DNA of 64,000 nucleotides from Pseudomonas sp. GD03919 (GCF_029814935.1 NZ_CP104582.1:868001-932000), one strand, 5' to 3'; shown: positions 46,398-56,491, counted from the stretch's first letter. Translations and numbers: made by a program. Notes: a model not told the origin generated them from the letters alone.

Positions 46398-48692
46398 GTG
46401 AGCGATAAACACAACAAGCGTGCACCTTTCCCCCAGCGTCGTCTGCTGGCCTCGGCCGTCAGCCTGGCTCTGCTATCCGGTTTCGCCGTGGCCCAGGAGT
46501 CGGCAGTCGAACTGGACGACGTAACCGTTCAGGGGCAGCAGGAGAACGGGCTCAAGGTCGACAAGGCGTCCTCGCCGAAACAGACCGCCGCATTGCTCGA
46601 TACGCCGCAAACGGTCAACGTCATTCCGGAAACCCTGTTCCGTCAGCAGAACGCCCGCACCCTGACCGATGTGCTGAAGAACACCCCCGGCATCAGCTTC
46701 AACGCCGGCGAAAACGGCTTTGCCAGCGGCACCAACAACTTCAGCCTGCGCGGTTTCGATACCAGCGGCAGCATTTTCGTCGATGGTGCGCGTGACAATG
46801 GCAGCTACACCCGCGACGTGTTCAACGTCGAGCAGGTCGAGGTATTCAAGGGCCCGGCAGCCGACAACGGCCGCGGTGGTGCCGGTGGCTACGTCAACCA
46901 GGTGACCAAGACGCCGACCCTGGAAAGCTTCATCGCCGGCGGCGCCAGCTTCGGTTTCGACGAGTACGACTCCGAGCCGCGCCGCCGTGCCACGCTCGAC
47001 ACCAACCAGATCATCAACGACAGCACCGCGTTGCGCCTCAACCTGCTGGTCGAGGACAGCGGCGTCGCCGGCCGTGAGCATGCCGAGAAGAACAGCTGGG
47101 GTTTTGCGCCGTCGCTGGCCTTCGGCCTGGGTACGGAAACCCGCGCCATCCTCGCTTATGAGCATGTCGAGATGAACGACCGCCCGGACTGGGGCGTCTC
47201 GGGTGCCTCGGTCAAGGGCATGAAGGGCGACACTCCCTACAATCCGGCGCTCTCCGGGGTCGACCGCGATGAGTTCTACGGCCTCAAGTCGGACTTCGAC
47301 GACACCACCAGCGACGCGCTGCTGGTGCGTCTGGAGCACGACCTCTCGACCGGCATGACCCTGAGCAACCAGACCCGCTGGGCCCGCGTCGACCGTCAGG
47401 CGCGCTACACCGTACCCTTCCAGTATCTGGGCGGTACGCAGCTGCGCACCGATACCCAGTTCTACGACCGGGTCAACACCAGCCTGAGCAACCTGACCAA
47501 CCTTTCGGCGCAGTTCGCCACCGGTTCGATCAAGCACAATCTTGCGGCCGGTCTCGAACTCACTCGTGAGGAGGCGGAGGCGGGAACCTATGCCGAGGTC
47601 AACCCAGGCAACACCAACATCTTCGACCCGGACTGGGAGCGCAGCGGGCCGGTCTCCAAGCGCAGCCGTCTGCGTGAGCGCAGCGACGTAAACGTCGATA
47701 CCGTAGCGCTGTACGTCTACGACACCCTGGAGTTCACGCCGCAGTGGCAGTTGACCGGCGGCCTGCGCCTGGAGCAGTACGACGTGGACATTCGCAGCCG
47801 TAACGTTCAGACCGGCGCGGCCGTCGGTGCCGATGGCTTCGATGACCGTGAGTTCAGCATCGGCGGCAAGCTCGGTCTGGTCTACAAGCCGGCGCAGAAC
47901 GGCAGTGTCTACGCAGCTTATGGCGTCTCCACCCAGCCCCCAGGCTCTTACCTGTCCAACCCGGACATTTCGCGGGTAAACGGCCAGGCCTTCCCCGGGT
48001 TCGTCGATGGCGCCGATCCGGTGCGTGCGCACAACTACGAGATCGGGACCAAGTGGGACTTCTTCGACAAGCGCCTGTCCACCACTGCGGCGCTGTTCTA
48101 CACGGAGAAGAAGAAGGTCGCCATCACCGGTCGTGACGTCGGCGAGACCAGCGACAGCCTCAAGGGTTACGGCGAGCAGGTGGTCAAAGGGCTTGAGCTG
48201 GGCGCCAGCGGCAAGATCACCGACAGCTGGGATGTCTTCGCCGGCATCGTGTTCATGGACAGCGAGCGCAAGCACAGCGCCTACCTGGATGAAGTGCGTC
48301 GTCGCGCCAATCCGGGCGACTACGGCACCGCCCAGCGTACCGATGGCGACGAGCTGGCCTTCACGCCCAAGGTTTCCGGCAACCTGTGGACCACCTACCG
48401 TCTGCCGGTGGGGCTGACCCTGGGTCTGGGTGCGCAGCATGTCGGTTCGTCCTACCTCGGACGTCCGGATGACGCCAGCCGCATCGTCGCCAATGGTCTG
48501 TACGGCAAGCTGCCGAGCTATACCACCTTCGCCGCGATGGCCAGCTACGAGGTCAACCAGAATGTCGACGTGCGCCTGAACATCGACAACCTGACCAACG
48601 AGGAATACGCCGTGTCCAGCAACTGGAACGGCCGTCGCGTGATGCTCGGCGATCCACGTACCTTCACCCTGAGCACCAACTTCCACTTCTAA
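46398..48692 (+). CDS. piuA: TonB-dependent siderophore receptor PiuA/Fiu-like
   Basis: 764 residues from a GTG start at 46398, 8 bases after GGAG; the frame extends to a TTG at 46350 that lacks a ribosome site. Signal peptide (PQRRLLASAVSLALLSGFAVAQ), TonB box region VELDDVTVQ, plug domain with SLRGFDTSGSIFVDGARD, then a 22-strand barrel ending in TFTLSTNFHF with the terminal aromatic Phe. PiuA-type receptors take up catecholate siderophores and some siderophore-drug conjugates. Fur box upstream; piuC follows 136 bp later after a terminator. Confidence 0.9.
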   Translation: MSDKHNKRAPFPQRRLLASAVSLALLSGFAVAQESAVELDDVTVQGQQENGLKVDKASSPKQTAALLDTPQTVNVIPETLFRQQNARTLTDVLKNTPGISFNAGENGFASGTNNFSLRGFDTSGSIFVDGARDNGSYTRDVFNVEQVEVFKGPAADNGRGGAGGYVNQVTKTPTLESFIAGGASFGFDEYDSEPRRRATLDTNQIINDSTALRLNLLVEDSGVAGREHAEKNSWGFAPSLAFGLGTETRAILAYEHVEMNDRPDWGVSGASVKGMKGDTPYNPALSGVDRDEFYGLKSDFDDTTSDALLVRLEHDLSTGMTLSNQTRWARVDRQARYTVPFQYLGGTQLRTDTQFYDRVNTSLSNLTNLSAQFATGSIKHNLAAGLELTREEAEAGTYAEVNPGNTNIFDPDWERSGPVSKRSRLRERSDVNVDTVALYVYDTLEFTPQWQLTGGLRLEQYDVDIRSRNVQTGAAVGADGFDDREFSIGGKLGLVYKPAQNGSVYAAYGVSTQPPGSYLSNPDISRVNGQAFPGFVDGADPVRAHNYEIGTKWDFFDKRLSTTAALFYTEKKKVAITGRDVGETSDSLKGYGEQVVKGLELGASGKITDSWDVFAGIVFMDSERKHSAYLDEVRRRANPGDYGTAQRTDGDELAFTPKVSGNLWTTYRLPVGLTLGLGAQHVGSSYLGRPDDASRIVANGLYGKLPSYTTFAAMASYEVNQNVDVRLNIDNLTNEEYAVSSNWNGRRVMLGDPRTFTLSTNFHF

Positions 48693-48706
48693 GCACGCAG
48701 TGCCCA

Positions 48707-48740
48707 GACGCCCCGATTGCAACGCAGTCGGGGCGTTTTC
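48707..48740 (+). terminator. terminator between piuA and piuC
   Basis: GACGCCCCGATTG, loop CAACG, CAGTCGGGGCGTTTTC. Confidence 0.85.
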
Positions 48741-48828
48741 ATTGGGTGGCAGCCGATCGGACTTCTTTCCGAGTGCGGCTGCCCTTTAGAATCATTCGCA
48801 ACGGCGCTTGCCCTGGAGACCCCCGAAC

Positions 48829-49497
48829 ATGATGCTGAGCATTCCCGACGTGCTGAATGCCGAACAACTGCAGCATTGCCGCGCCGCGCTCGAGGGCGGC
48901 AACTGGCAGGACGGTCGGCTCACCGCCGGGCATCAGGCGGTGAACGTCAAGGCCAATCAGCAGCTCGCTCAGGATGACCCGCTGACGCAGCAGCTGGGCG
49001 ATTTCATCCTGGCCTGCCTGGCCCAGCATCCGCGTTTCATGGCCGCCGCGTTGCCGCTGAAGGTGGTGCCGCCGCGCTTCAATCGCTATGCCGAGGGCGG
49101 CACCTATGGTGACCATATCGACAATGCGGTGTTCAGCGTGCCGGGCACGCCGCATCGGATTCGCGCCGACCTCTCGGCCACCCTGTTCTTCAGCGAGCCG
49201 GACGAGTACGAAGGCGGCGAGCTGGTGGTGCAGGACAAACGCATCAAGCTGCCGGCCGGCCATCTGATTCTCTATTCCAGCGGCAGCCTGCATCGGGTCG
49301 AGCCGGTGACTCGCGGCGCGCGTCTGGCTTCGTTCTTCTGGGTGCAGAGCCTGGTGCGCCAGAACGAGCAGCGCAGTGTGCTGCTGGAACTCGACGACAG
49401 CATCCAGGCGCTGCGCCAGCAGGTGCCAGACAGCCCAGAACTAGTACGCTTGACCGGGATTTACCACAACCTGCTGCGGCAATGGACGCAGACCTGA
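48829..49497 (+). CDS. piuC: PKHD-type Fe(II)/2-oxoglutarate-dependent hydroxylase PiuC
   Basis: 222 residues. The iron site is His-x-Asp in YGDHIDNAV (about residues 96-98) and a distal His in GSLHRVEPV, followed by the 2-oxoglutarate Arg in [10 protein letters not shown]. PiuC proteins accompany PiuA/Fiu receptors in iron-starved cells; their substrate is not established. GGAG lies 11 bases ahead of the ATG at 48829; a second ATG follows directly. ATTCATTCGC-like AT-rich sequence near 48791 could be part of a regulatory site but is weak. Confidence 0.9.
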   Translation: MMLSIPDVLNAEQLQHCRAALEGGNWQDGRLTAGHQAVNVKANQQLAQDDPLTQQLGDFILACLAQHPRFMAAALPLKVVPPRFNRYAEGGTYGDHIDNAVFSVPGTPHRIRADLSATLFFSEPDEYEGGELVVQDKRIKLPAGHLILYSSGSLHRVEPVTRGARLASFFWVQSLVRQNEQRSVLLELDDSIQALRQQVPDSPELVRLTGIYHNLLRQWTQT

Positions 49498-49559
49498 GCG
49501 CTCGATCCATCACCCTGATCGAACGTTTTCCTCCACGCACCGACCCGCCGAGAAACAGC

Positions 49560-50672
49560 ATGCCATTGCCCAAGCTGCAGCAGATTCCGCCGACCATCGC
49601 CGCTGTCGTCGACTACGAGCCCTATGCCCGCGAACGTATGAGCGAACAGGCCTGGGCCTACCTGGCCGGCGGCGCGGCGGATGAGCTGACCCTGGTGGAC
49701 AACCGGGCGGCGTTCGAGCGTCTGCGTCTGCGTAGCCGAGTACTGCAAGACCTGAGCGGTGGCAATACGCGCCTGCGTCTGTTCGGCCAGGATTTCGCCC
49801 ACCCGATCTTTCTTGCGCCGGTGGCGTACCAGAAGCTCGCCCATCCCGATGGCGAGTTGGCCAGCGTACTTGCGGCGGCTGCACTGGGCACGGGCATGGT
49901 GGTCAGCACCCAGGCCAGTGTCGAGCTGGAAGCCATCGCGGCGCAGGCGCAGGCACCGCTGTGGTTCCAGCTGTATATCCAGCCTGATCGCGAGTTCACT
50001 GCGGCCTTGATCCGCCGTGCAGAAAGCGCCGGCTACCAGGCGCTGGTGCTGACGGTGGATGCCCCGGTCAACGGCGTGCGCAATCGCGAGCAGCGCGCCG
50101 GCTTCGCCCTGCCGGCGGGCGTCGAGGCAGTCAATCTGCGTGGGATGCGACCCTTGCAGGCGCAGGCCGACCCGCAGAACAGCAGCCTGCTCCTGGGCAG
50201 CCCACTGCTGGCAGCGGCACCGACCTGGGCCGACCTCACCTGGCTGCGCGAGCAGACGCGTTTGCCCATTCTGCTCAAGGGCGTCATGAGCGGCGTCGAT
50301 GCCGAACAGGCGCTGGCGGCGGGCGTGGATGGCCTGATCGTCTCCAACCATGGCGGACGTACGCTGGATGGCCTGCCGGCTACCATCGACGTGCTGCCCG
50401 AAATCGCCGCTGCTGTGCAGGGCAGGGTGCCGCTATTGCTCGACGGAGGCATTCGCCGTGGCAGCGATATCCTCAAGGCGCTGGCGTTGGGAGCGGACGC
50501 CGTGCTGGTTGGCAGGCCCTACGTCTTTGGTTTGGCAGCGGCCGGTGCGGTCGGGGTGGCGCACGTGCTGCAACTGCTGCGCGCGGAGTTGGAGGTGGCC
50601 ATGGCGCTGACCGGTTGCGCCGACCTGGCCAGCATCGGGCCGGATGTGATCTGGCGTCCTGCCACTCGCTAG
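49560..50672 (+). CDS. FMN-dependent alpha-hydroxy acid dehydrogenase/oxidase (LldD-like)
   Basis: 370-residue TIM-barrel flavoprotein of the lactate dehydrogenase/glycolate oxidase family. FMN-binding LAPVAYQKLAHPDGE, the Tyr in FQLYIQPDRE, Lys in ILLKGVMS, the catalytic His in SNHGGRTLDG and the C-terminal phosphate loop DGGIRRGSDILKA/GRPYVFG are present. It oxidises an L-2-hydroxy acid such as lactate or mandelate. The frame overlaps the end of piuC, but ATG at 49560 gives the family start (PKLQQIPPTIAAVVDYEPYA). Co-directional with piuC, 62 bp away. Confidence 0.87.
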   Translation: MPLPKLQQIPPTIAAVVDYEPYARERMSEQAWAYLAGGAADELTLVDNRAAFERLRLRSRVLQDLSGGNTRLRLFGQDFAHPIFLAPVAYQKLAHPDGELASVLAAAALGTGMVVSTQASVELEAIAAQAQAPLWFQLYIQPDREFTAALIRRAESAGYQALVLTVDAPVNGVRNREQRAGFALPAGVEAVNLRGMRPLQAQADPQNSSLLLGSPLLAAAPTWADLTWLREQTRLPILLKGVMSGVDAEQALAAGVDGLIVSNHGGRTLDGLPATIDVLPEIAAAVQGRVPLLLDGGIRRGSDILKALALGADAVLVGRPYVFGLAAAGAVGVAHVLQLLRAELEVAMALTGCADLASIGPDVIWRPATR

Positions 50673-50805
50673 ACCAACATTCTTTTACAGACGGCTTCTA
50701 CGACCAATGTTCGCGCCATGTCGAGTTGGCTGCGGCTTACTGTTCGGTGATCTGTCGTTGATGGCTGCAGTTGTGTGGCCTCCCGCTTGCAGGTGCGGCA
50801 ATTGT

Positions 50806-50848
50806 TAGAAAGCAAAACGCCAGCCTCAAGGCTGGCGTTTTGCTTTCT
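50806..50848. terminator. bidirectional terminator
   Basis: AGAAAGCAAAACGCCAGCC, loop TCAA, GGCTGGCGTTTTGCTTTCT: a perfect 19-bp stem with A and T runs on both sides, between convergent genes. Confidence 0.93.
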
Positions 50849-50858
50849 GGGGTGACAG

Positions 50859-51985
50859 TCAGAATTCGACTACTGCCGACAGCCACAGGCGACGACCTTC
50901 TTCCACGGTGCCAGTGGTGGACTGGCCGGTCTGGATGTAATAGGACGACCAGGCCGGGCTGCCACTGTTGTCCGTATACACCTTGCCGTCGAGGAAGTCC
51001 TTGTCGAACAGGTTGTAGATCGTGGCGTTCAGAGTCACGTTCTGCGAGGCCTTGAACGAGCCGCCGAGGTGGAACACTTCGTAGGCCTTGAGGTCGCCGA
51101 CCTGTTCATGGACTGCCAGATCGGCGGCCGACAGGTTGGCCGTGCGCTGCAGGAAGCGGGCACGTTCACCCCGGTATTCACCGGAGAACCACAGGCTCAG
51201 GCGGTCGGTCGGCTTCCAGTTAAGCTTGGCATGCGCCATGTGCTGAGGCGTGTTGGTCAGCGGTGCGCCCTTGTTGGCGCCGCTGCTCTGCTCGCTGTCG
51301 GTGTAGGTGTAGTTGCCCGACAGCGTCCAGCCTGCTGCGAACTGCCAGCTACTGGCCAGTTCCAGCCCCTGGGTAATGGCCTCATCGACGTTGACCAACG
51401 GCGCACAACCAGGGTTCGGCGTGCCGTTGGTGTTCTGATTGTCCAGGCACAGCGGGTGATCGACGATGTTCGGGCCCGTTGCGATCTTGTCCTTGAATTT
51501 GTTGTGGAACAGGGTGGCATTGGCCTTGAAGCCAGCGAGGCTGTCGAAGTAGGCACCAATCTCGGTGCTGGTGCTGGTTTCCGGCTTGAGGTCCGGGTTG
51601 CCGACCGTGACTGCGCGACCCTGCGCGGTGATGCCGTTGATGCCATCGTGCAGGTCGTTCAGGTCGGGCGTTTTATAGCCACGGCTGACACCGCCCTTGA
51701 GGGTCCAGTTGTCGGTGGTGTTCCACACCAGGTAGGCGCGCGGGCTGACATGGCCACCGAAGGTTTCATGGTCGTCATAGCGCACGCCGAGGGTGAGCGC
51801 GAGATCGTCACGCAGGCGCCATTCGTCTTCGGCGAACAGTGCCCACATGCTTTGTTCGTAATCCTTCTGTGCCAGGCTGTCGGTCATCTCGGCTTCCCAC
51901 CATTGGCCGCCAATGCTGGTGATGTGGCTTTCACCCAGCGGTGCGACCAGCTTGCTGTCGAGCACCAGATTGCTGGTTTTCAGTT
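50859..51985 (-). pseudogene. 3' half of IS-disrupted TonB-dependent receptor
   Basis: Encodes the second half of a FepA/CirA-type outer-membrane barrel, from TSNLVLDSKLVAPLGESH to the C-terminal RRLWLSAVVEF ending in Phe. It is cut off from the signal peptide and plug by the IS1595-family element at 51986. Removing the element and one 8-bp target copy joins ...DDRELK directly to TSNLVLD in frame, restoring a 742-residue receptor with no other damage. As it stands this half cannot be exported or function. Confidence 0.9.
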
Positions 51986-53012
51986 GGCTATGTCTGAGTT
52001 AACTGTTGCATATCCCTATACCCCAACGCCTCTTTCAAGCAAATCAATGGGTTGAGCTGTGTTTTGTAGCGCTCAAGCAGGCGGCGCCAGCCCAGGTAGT
52101 TCGTTAGGTACTTGGTGGCCACACCATGAAAAGGAATCATCCAGCTCTTGAGTCGGCTGTCGTAGGCATTCACGTTCTGGATGTGGAAAGCACCATCAAC
52201 CCGTCGATTCTGGCTCGGGTTAATCGGTCGGTGAGTGATGCCTTCAACCTTGGCGAAATGGGCGTAGACACTTGCGCTGTCAGTACAGAGAATCGCATCC
52301 GCGTCTATCAGCGGGCGTAGCCGCTCCCCTATGTGCTGTGCATCCAGCTTTTCCAACTTGAAGTCTGCCTGCTGACCACTGCGATCTCTTACCACCAGCA
52401 CAGGAATTTGCTCGGCAGACAGTCCGCGTCGTTTGGCGCTGCCACCGCGCCGACGAGGCGGTCGAGGCAGTTCGCGTTGCCCCTTGAAGGACTCCAGGAA
52501 GAAGGTTTCATCTGCTTCGACAATGCCTGACGCGTGCTGGGCCTGGTGATCGGCAATCCGAGAAAGAAACCTATGTCGCCACAGGAAAGCTGTGTTTTTG
52601 CTGACGCCACAATGAACGGCGGCCTTGCGCACGCTCAGGCTCTGGGTCAGTGCGTCCGCATAGTCTTGCCAGAGATGGCGCTTTCTCAGTCGCGCCATTG
52701 GGGTGCCCGTCAGGGCATTGCTGGTTTTGCCGCAAACCTTGCAGCGGTATCGCGGCAAGTCACCACTGGAACCCCAGGGGCGCAGTTCCCGCGATTGACA
52801 ATGCGGGCAATGGCTTGGGGCCTTGATTGCGTCCTGCGAGTGCCTGGCAGCTGGCAAGAGCTTGGATCTCAACTGGTCGCGTTGCTCTGGGTTGAGGCTG
52901 GAGAGCTGTGCCATCCACCGCGAAAACTGAACCGCTTTCATGATAGATCCCTCATGCTGGGAAAGATCACGATTCAGTTTAGACCACTGCAACAGCTAAC
53001 TCAGACAGAGCC
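51986..53012 (-). mobile_element. IS1595-family insertion sequence in the receptor gene
   Basis: 1,027 bp. The ends are 25-bp inverted repeats with two mismatches, starting GGCTATGTCTGAGTTA on the left and GGCTCTGTCTGAGTTA (reverse complement) on the right. Both sides carry the direct 8-bp duplication TTTCAGTT (51978-51985 and 53013-53020), typical of IS1595. One intact transposase gene. Perfect target copies suggest a recent event. Confidence 0.95.
51988..52941 (-). CDS. IS1595-family transposase (ISXO2-like DDE)
   Basis: 317 residues from ATG at 52941. N-terminal zinc ribbon with CPHCQS and CKVCG Cys pairs, a helix-turn-helix (SVRKAAVHCGVSKNTAFLWRH), then the ISXO2 catalytic domain with Asp in IVEADETFFLES, a second Asp in ILCTDSASVYAHF and the H-x-x-N-V segment DGAFHIQNVNAYDSRLKSWM. 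The frame opens 17 residues earlier, close to the right end, which is less likely to be used. Intact. Confidence 0.92.
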   Translation of the reverse strand: MKAVQFSRWMAQLSSLNPEQRDQLRSKLLPAARHSQDAIKAPSHCPHCQSRELRPWGSSGDLPRYRCKVCGKTSNALTGTPMARLRKRHLWQDYADALTQSLSVRKAAVHCGVSKNTAFLWRHRFLSRIADHQAQHASGIVEADETFFLESFKGQRELPRPPRRRGGSAKRRGLSAEQIPVLVVRDRSGQQADFKLEKLDAQHIGERLRPLIDADAILCTDSASVYAHFAKVEGITHRPINPSQNRRVDGAFHIQNVNAYDSRLKSWMIPFHGVATKYLTNYLGWRRLLERYKTQLNPLICLKEALGYRDMQQLTQT

Positions 53013-54122
53013 TTTCAGTTCGCGATCATCGCCGACGACGGCCCAGGGGGCGGAGGGCAGCGGTTGGCCGATATCGCCACCGGCGTTACGGCCGGGGATG
53101 GTGCGTCCGAAGGTTTCCGTGGTGCTGTGGGTCAGGCTGCTGTCCCAGGTGCCGAAGCCCAGGCGTGCGGTGTGGCTGAGGGCGTACTGCTCGCGTTCGA
53201 AGCGCAGTTCATCCTTGTAACCGCTGGCACGGGCTGCTGTCGGGCCGCAGCCGGTGGTGGGGGCGCTGTTGCCCGTATTGGTGCCATCGAGGCTGCCGAG
53301 CTGGCAATCGTCGTTGTTGTAAACTTGGAGACCGCGTTCGATATCCAGCGCGAAGTCATGATCCTCTTGAGGGGTGAACGTCAGCCGGCCACCAACGTTG
53401 CTGTTGCGACCCTCGACGGGCGAGGCACCGCGACGGCTTACGGTGGTGTCGTTGTCGAAGCTCAGGTCCGACGCGCTACGGTCATACAGGCTGCCGCGCA
53501 GTTGCAGGCCGAGCAGGCCGTCGACCAGCGGGCCACTGGCATACAGGCTGGCCTTGCTGGCATCGCCGAAGTCGCGGTTCTCCTGATAGGTGTGATCCAG
53601 GGTCAGCGAGCCGGCCCACTCCTTGCCGACCTTGCGGGTGATGATGTTGATCACCCCGCCCATGGCATCGGAACCATACAGGGTCGACATCGGCCCACGA
53701 ATCACCTCGATACGCTCGATGGCTGACAGGGGCGGCATGAAGCTGGTGGAGGTCTCGCCGAAACCGTTGGGTGTGACGTTACCGGCTGCGTTCTGCCGGC
53801 GGCCATCGATCAGGATCAGGGTGTACTCGCTGGGCATGCCGCGAATGCTGATATTCAGCCCGCCGGTCTTGCCGGTGCCCTGACGTACATCGATGCCTTC
53901 GACATCCTCGAGCGCTTCGGCGAGATTGCTGAAGCTCTTCTGCTGCAATTCCTCGCGGTTGATAACGCTGATGCTGGCGGGGGCCTCGGTGATCTTCTGC
54001 TCGAAGCCGGAGGCGCTGACGACCACATCGCCCAGGGCGATAGGCTCGTTGGCCTGGGCGCCGAAGCTGGCGGCCAAGGCAATGGCGCTGGCCAATGCGG
54101 TGCGGGAATTGAGAGCGGGCAT
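53013..54122 (-). pseudogene. 5' half of IS-disrupted FepA/CirA-type TonB-dependent receptor
   Basis: Begins at ATG 54122 after AGGAG with the signal peptide (ALASAIALAASFGAQA), then a TonB-box region and plug domain (VISVINREELQQKS-like start, NISIRGMPSEYTLILIDGR, IEVIRGPMSTLYGSDAMGGV) and the first barrel strands to DDRELK. The IS1595-family element follows. With the 3' half it makes 742 residues, close to enterobactin receptors such as FepA/PfeA (about 746); ligand assignment is by resemblance only. A truncated plug-plus-partial-barrel protein could still be made but should not insert properly. Confidence 0.9.
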
Positions 54123-54520
54123 CGATCTACTCCTGGCAGTAAGGGGGGCAGTCGTAAGACTTGCGAACGGCCGGGATGATAGTGATTTGCATATAAGGTT
54201 CAATTGCGGATGATATCGAGAAACCTGGAATTGCTCCGCAAGTGCCGTGAATGCTGGCTTGCGGGGAGGTGTAAATTTTGTAAATGCGACTGATTCTTGA
54301 TGATTTGAAGGGCTTTGCGTCTGTTTTGGCTTGCATGAGGTGCTGTCGACGGGAGGCTTGCACGCTGTCCGATCGTGAGTGGGCGTGGCGCCCGGTCAAG
54401 GATTCATGGTGGCGAACCTATCGCGGTCAGGCAGGTTGTGAAACACCCTCAACCGTCACTCCCGCGAAAGCGGGAGCCCGGTGCCTGACGGTCCCGGCAT
54501 GACGGCTTTTGCAGTGTTTC
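54123..54520. promoter_or_regulatory. receptor upstream region with Fur-like site and a repeat
   Basis: GATAGTGATTTGCATAT at 54178-54194 resembles the Fur consensus (about 11 of 17 positions) and lies 56 bp from the receptor start. At about 54453-54503 CGTCACTCCCGCGAAAGCGG and a matching ATGACGG form an extragenic repeat of a different type from the REPs. The rest holds nothing recognisable. Confidence 0.5.
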
Positions 54521-54811
54521 CTAGCAGGCTTGCCAGTCCAGGGCCAGCTCTTCCTGCCAGGCGAAGCGTTCGAAGTGACTGCCGACGACACCCTGCAGGC
54601 GCTGCAGGTCTTCGCTGTTTTCGCTTTGTACCTGCAGGCGCAATCCCTGATTTTCTGCCTTGAGGGTGGCCAGGCCTGAAGTAAACGTGATGCTGCCCTG
54701 ATGCTCGTCGAAGCTGACCGGGATCTTGTGCGCGAAGTGTTTGCACAGTCGGCTGATATAGCGGGCCGGGGTGTCGGTTGCCACGAAGGCCGTGCTGTTG
54801 AATGAAGTCAT
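54521..54811 (-). CDS. DUF2218 domain-containing protein
   Basis: 96 residues covering a whole DUF2218 domain: ARYISRLCKHFAHKIPVSFD, then GSITFTSGLATL and the C-terminal HFERFAWQEELALDW. Members often sit with siderophore or iron genes; no activity is established. Single cytoplasmic gene 54 bp downstream of the NAD(P)-binding protein gene on the same strand, perhaps one transcript. Confidence 0.85.
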   Translation of the reverse strand: MTSFNSTAFVATDTPARYISRLCKHFAHKIPVSFDEHQGSITFTSGLATLKAENQGLRLQVQSENSEDLQRLQGVVGSHFERFAWQEELALDWQAC

Positions 54812-54864
54812 GAGGAAACCTCTCGGAAGATGATTGTGCTGTGAGTACGCTGCGTCAGCGGCAT

Positions 54865-55506
54865 TCAGTACGCCAGGGTAAAACGCTGACGGATGTGTTG
54901 CGGCTGCTCGGTTTCGTCGAGCATTGCCACGGCGAGGTCGGCGACCGAAATGCTGCCCGGCTTATCGCCATTGCTCAGCAACTCGTCCCGGCCCAGGCGG
55001 AACTTGCCGGTACGTGGGCCTGGAACCAGCAGGGCAGCGGGGGAGACAAAGGTCCACTCCAGCGCCTGTTCGTCACGCAGGATGTTCAGCACCTGGCGTG
55101 CGCCCTCGGCGCCTTCCTTGTACTCGGCGGGGAAATCAGGCGTATCGATCAGTTGAACGCCAGGCGCGACGTACAGGCTGCCAGCGCCACCGACCACCAG
55201 CAGACGCCTGATGCCGGCCTGCTTGCTCGCGGCGATGATCGAGCGGCTACCCGCGATGAACTGCTCACGGATGTCCGCCACGCCCCAACCCGGGTTGAAG
55301 GCGCTTATCACCACGTCATGCCCATTGAGCTGTTCGCTCAGTGTGGCGCTGTTGTGTACGTCAGCTTGTACGGGGTTGAGCTGAGGGTGTGCGGCCAGTT
55401 TTTGTGGATGACGCACCAGGGCGCTGACCTGATGGCCACGGTTCAGTGCCTCGTCCAGTAGCGGTGTGCCGACGTAACCTGTGGCACCGATCAGGGCGAT
55501 TTTCAT
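54865..55506 (-). CDS. NAD(P)-binding epimerase/reductase (YwnB/BVR-B-like)
   Basis: 213-residue single-domain Rossmann protein of the atypical SDR group. GATGYVGTPLLDEALNRGH gives the dinucleotide loop; SALVRHPQKL and FNPGWG follow. Homologues include flavin/biliverdin reductase B-like and YwnB proteins; substrate unknown. Divergent from the LysR gene 97 bp away, so the regulator probably controls it. Confidence 0.85.
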   Translation of the reverse strand: MKIALIGATGYVGTPLLDEALNRGHQVSALVRHPQKLAAHPQLNPVQADVHNSATLSEQLNGHDVVISAFNPGWGVADIREQFIAGSRSIIAASKQAGIRRLLVVGGAGSLYVAPGVQLIDTPDFPAEYKEGAEGARQVLNILRDEQALEWTFVSPAALLVPGPRTGKFRLGRDELLSNGDKPGSISVADLAVAMLDETEQPQHIRQRFTLAY

Positions 55507-55603
55507 GGAAACCTCGTTTATTTACGATGGACACATCATCGCTGCTGGATAAACACGAGAAAAAGTGGCCTTATGCACTTGGATAATTAAGTGGGGCTTC
55601 ATA

Positions 55604-56491
55604 ATGGAACAGCTCAAGCGTATGGCGCTGTTCGCCACGGTGGTGGCCAGGGGCTCGATGGTTGGTGCTGCCGAAACCCTCGGTATGACGGCCTCGGCGG
55701 TCAGCCAGCAGGTTCGCCGGCTCGAAGAGGCCACCGGCGTTACCTTGCTGCATCGCACCACCCGCAAGCTGACCCTGACCGAAGCCGGCGCGACCTTCTA
55801 CGAGAGCTGCCGGCAGATCGTCGAGCTGGCTCAGCAGGCCGAGCAGCGCCTGGCCGAACAGCGTGAGGCGCCGGTGGGGGAGTTGCGCGTCGCCGCCCCG
55901 GTTGGCTTTTCCGGGCCGCTGTTGTGCGAGGCGCTGGCACCCTTGCTCAGTGCTCATCCGGGGCTGAGCCTGAGGCTGTTCTTTCAGGATGAGCAGATCG
56001 ATCTGATCGAGTCGCGCATCGACCTGGCCATTCGTGTCGGCCTGCAGGAAGACTCCAGTCTCATTGCCCGTCATGTAACCGACTGGCGCATGCTGCCATG
56101 CGCTGCTCCGGCCTACCTGGCACGCAGCGGTATGCCCACCGTGCCGCAACAACTGCTCCAGCTCGACTGGATTGGCCTGCGGCAGGAGTGCAGCCAGCAC
56201 CTGACCCTGCAGGGGCCCGCAGGCGTCCAGCAACGCCTGCGCCTGGAGACGCGCATCAGCTGCAACAACATCCTGGCTGCGCGGCAGTTCACCCTGGCGG
56301 GGGTGGGCGTGTCGCTGCAGCCCGAGCCGGAGATTCGTGATCTGCTCGGTCGCGGTGACCTGCTGCCCTTGCTGCCAGACTGGCACCTGGAACCCATCGG
56401 CCTCTATCTCGTCACGCCAAGGCGCGATGCTCAGCCGGCCAAGGTGCGCTACGCCATGGACGCACTCAGACGGCATCTGCTGAGTGCCTGA
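55604..56491 (+). CDS. LysR-family transcriptional regulator
   Basis: 295 residues. N-terminal helix-turn-helix MEQLKRMALFATVVARGSMV through ASAVSQQVRRLEEATGVTLL, then a LysR substrate-binding domain. The CrgA/AaeR-like subgroup is suggested by FYESCRQIVELAQQAEQRLAEQ. ATG at 55604 matches the family start; the frame extends 39 bp further. Divergent from the NAD(P)-binding protein gene, the classic layout for regulator and target. Confidence 0.9.
   Translation: MEQLKRMALFATVVARGSMVGAAETLGMTASAVSQQVRRLEEATGVTLLHRTTRKLTLTEAGATFYESCRQIVELAQQAEQRLAEQREAPVGELRVAAPVGFSGPLLCEALAPLLSAHPGLSLRLFFQDEQIDLIESRIDLAIRVGLQEDSSLIARHVTDWRMLPCAAPAYLARSGMPTVPQQLLQLDWIGLRQECSQHLTLQGPAGVQQRLRLETRISCNNILAARQFTLAGVGVSLQPEPEIRDLLGRGDLLPLLPDWHLEPIGLYLVTPRRDAQPAKVRYAMDALRRHLLSA

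Noticed and set aside
46473..48722. 749-codon open frame antisense to piuA
   Set aside because: Shadow of the receptor gene; no recognisable motif.
54127..54399. 90-codon frame upstream of the receptor
   Set aside because: Lies over the Fur-like region with atypical composition and no homology.
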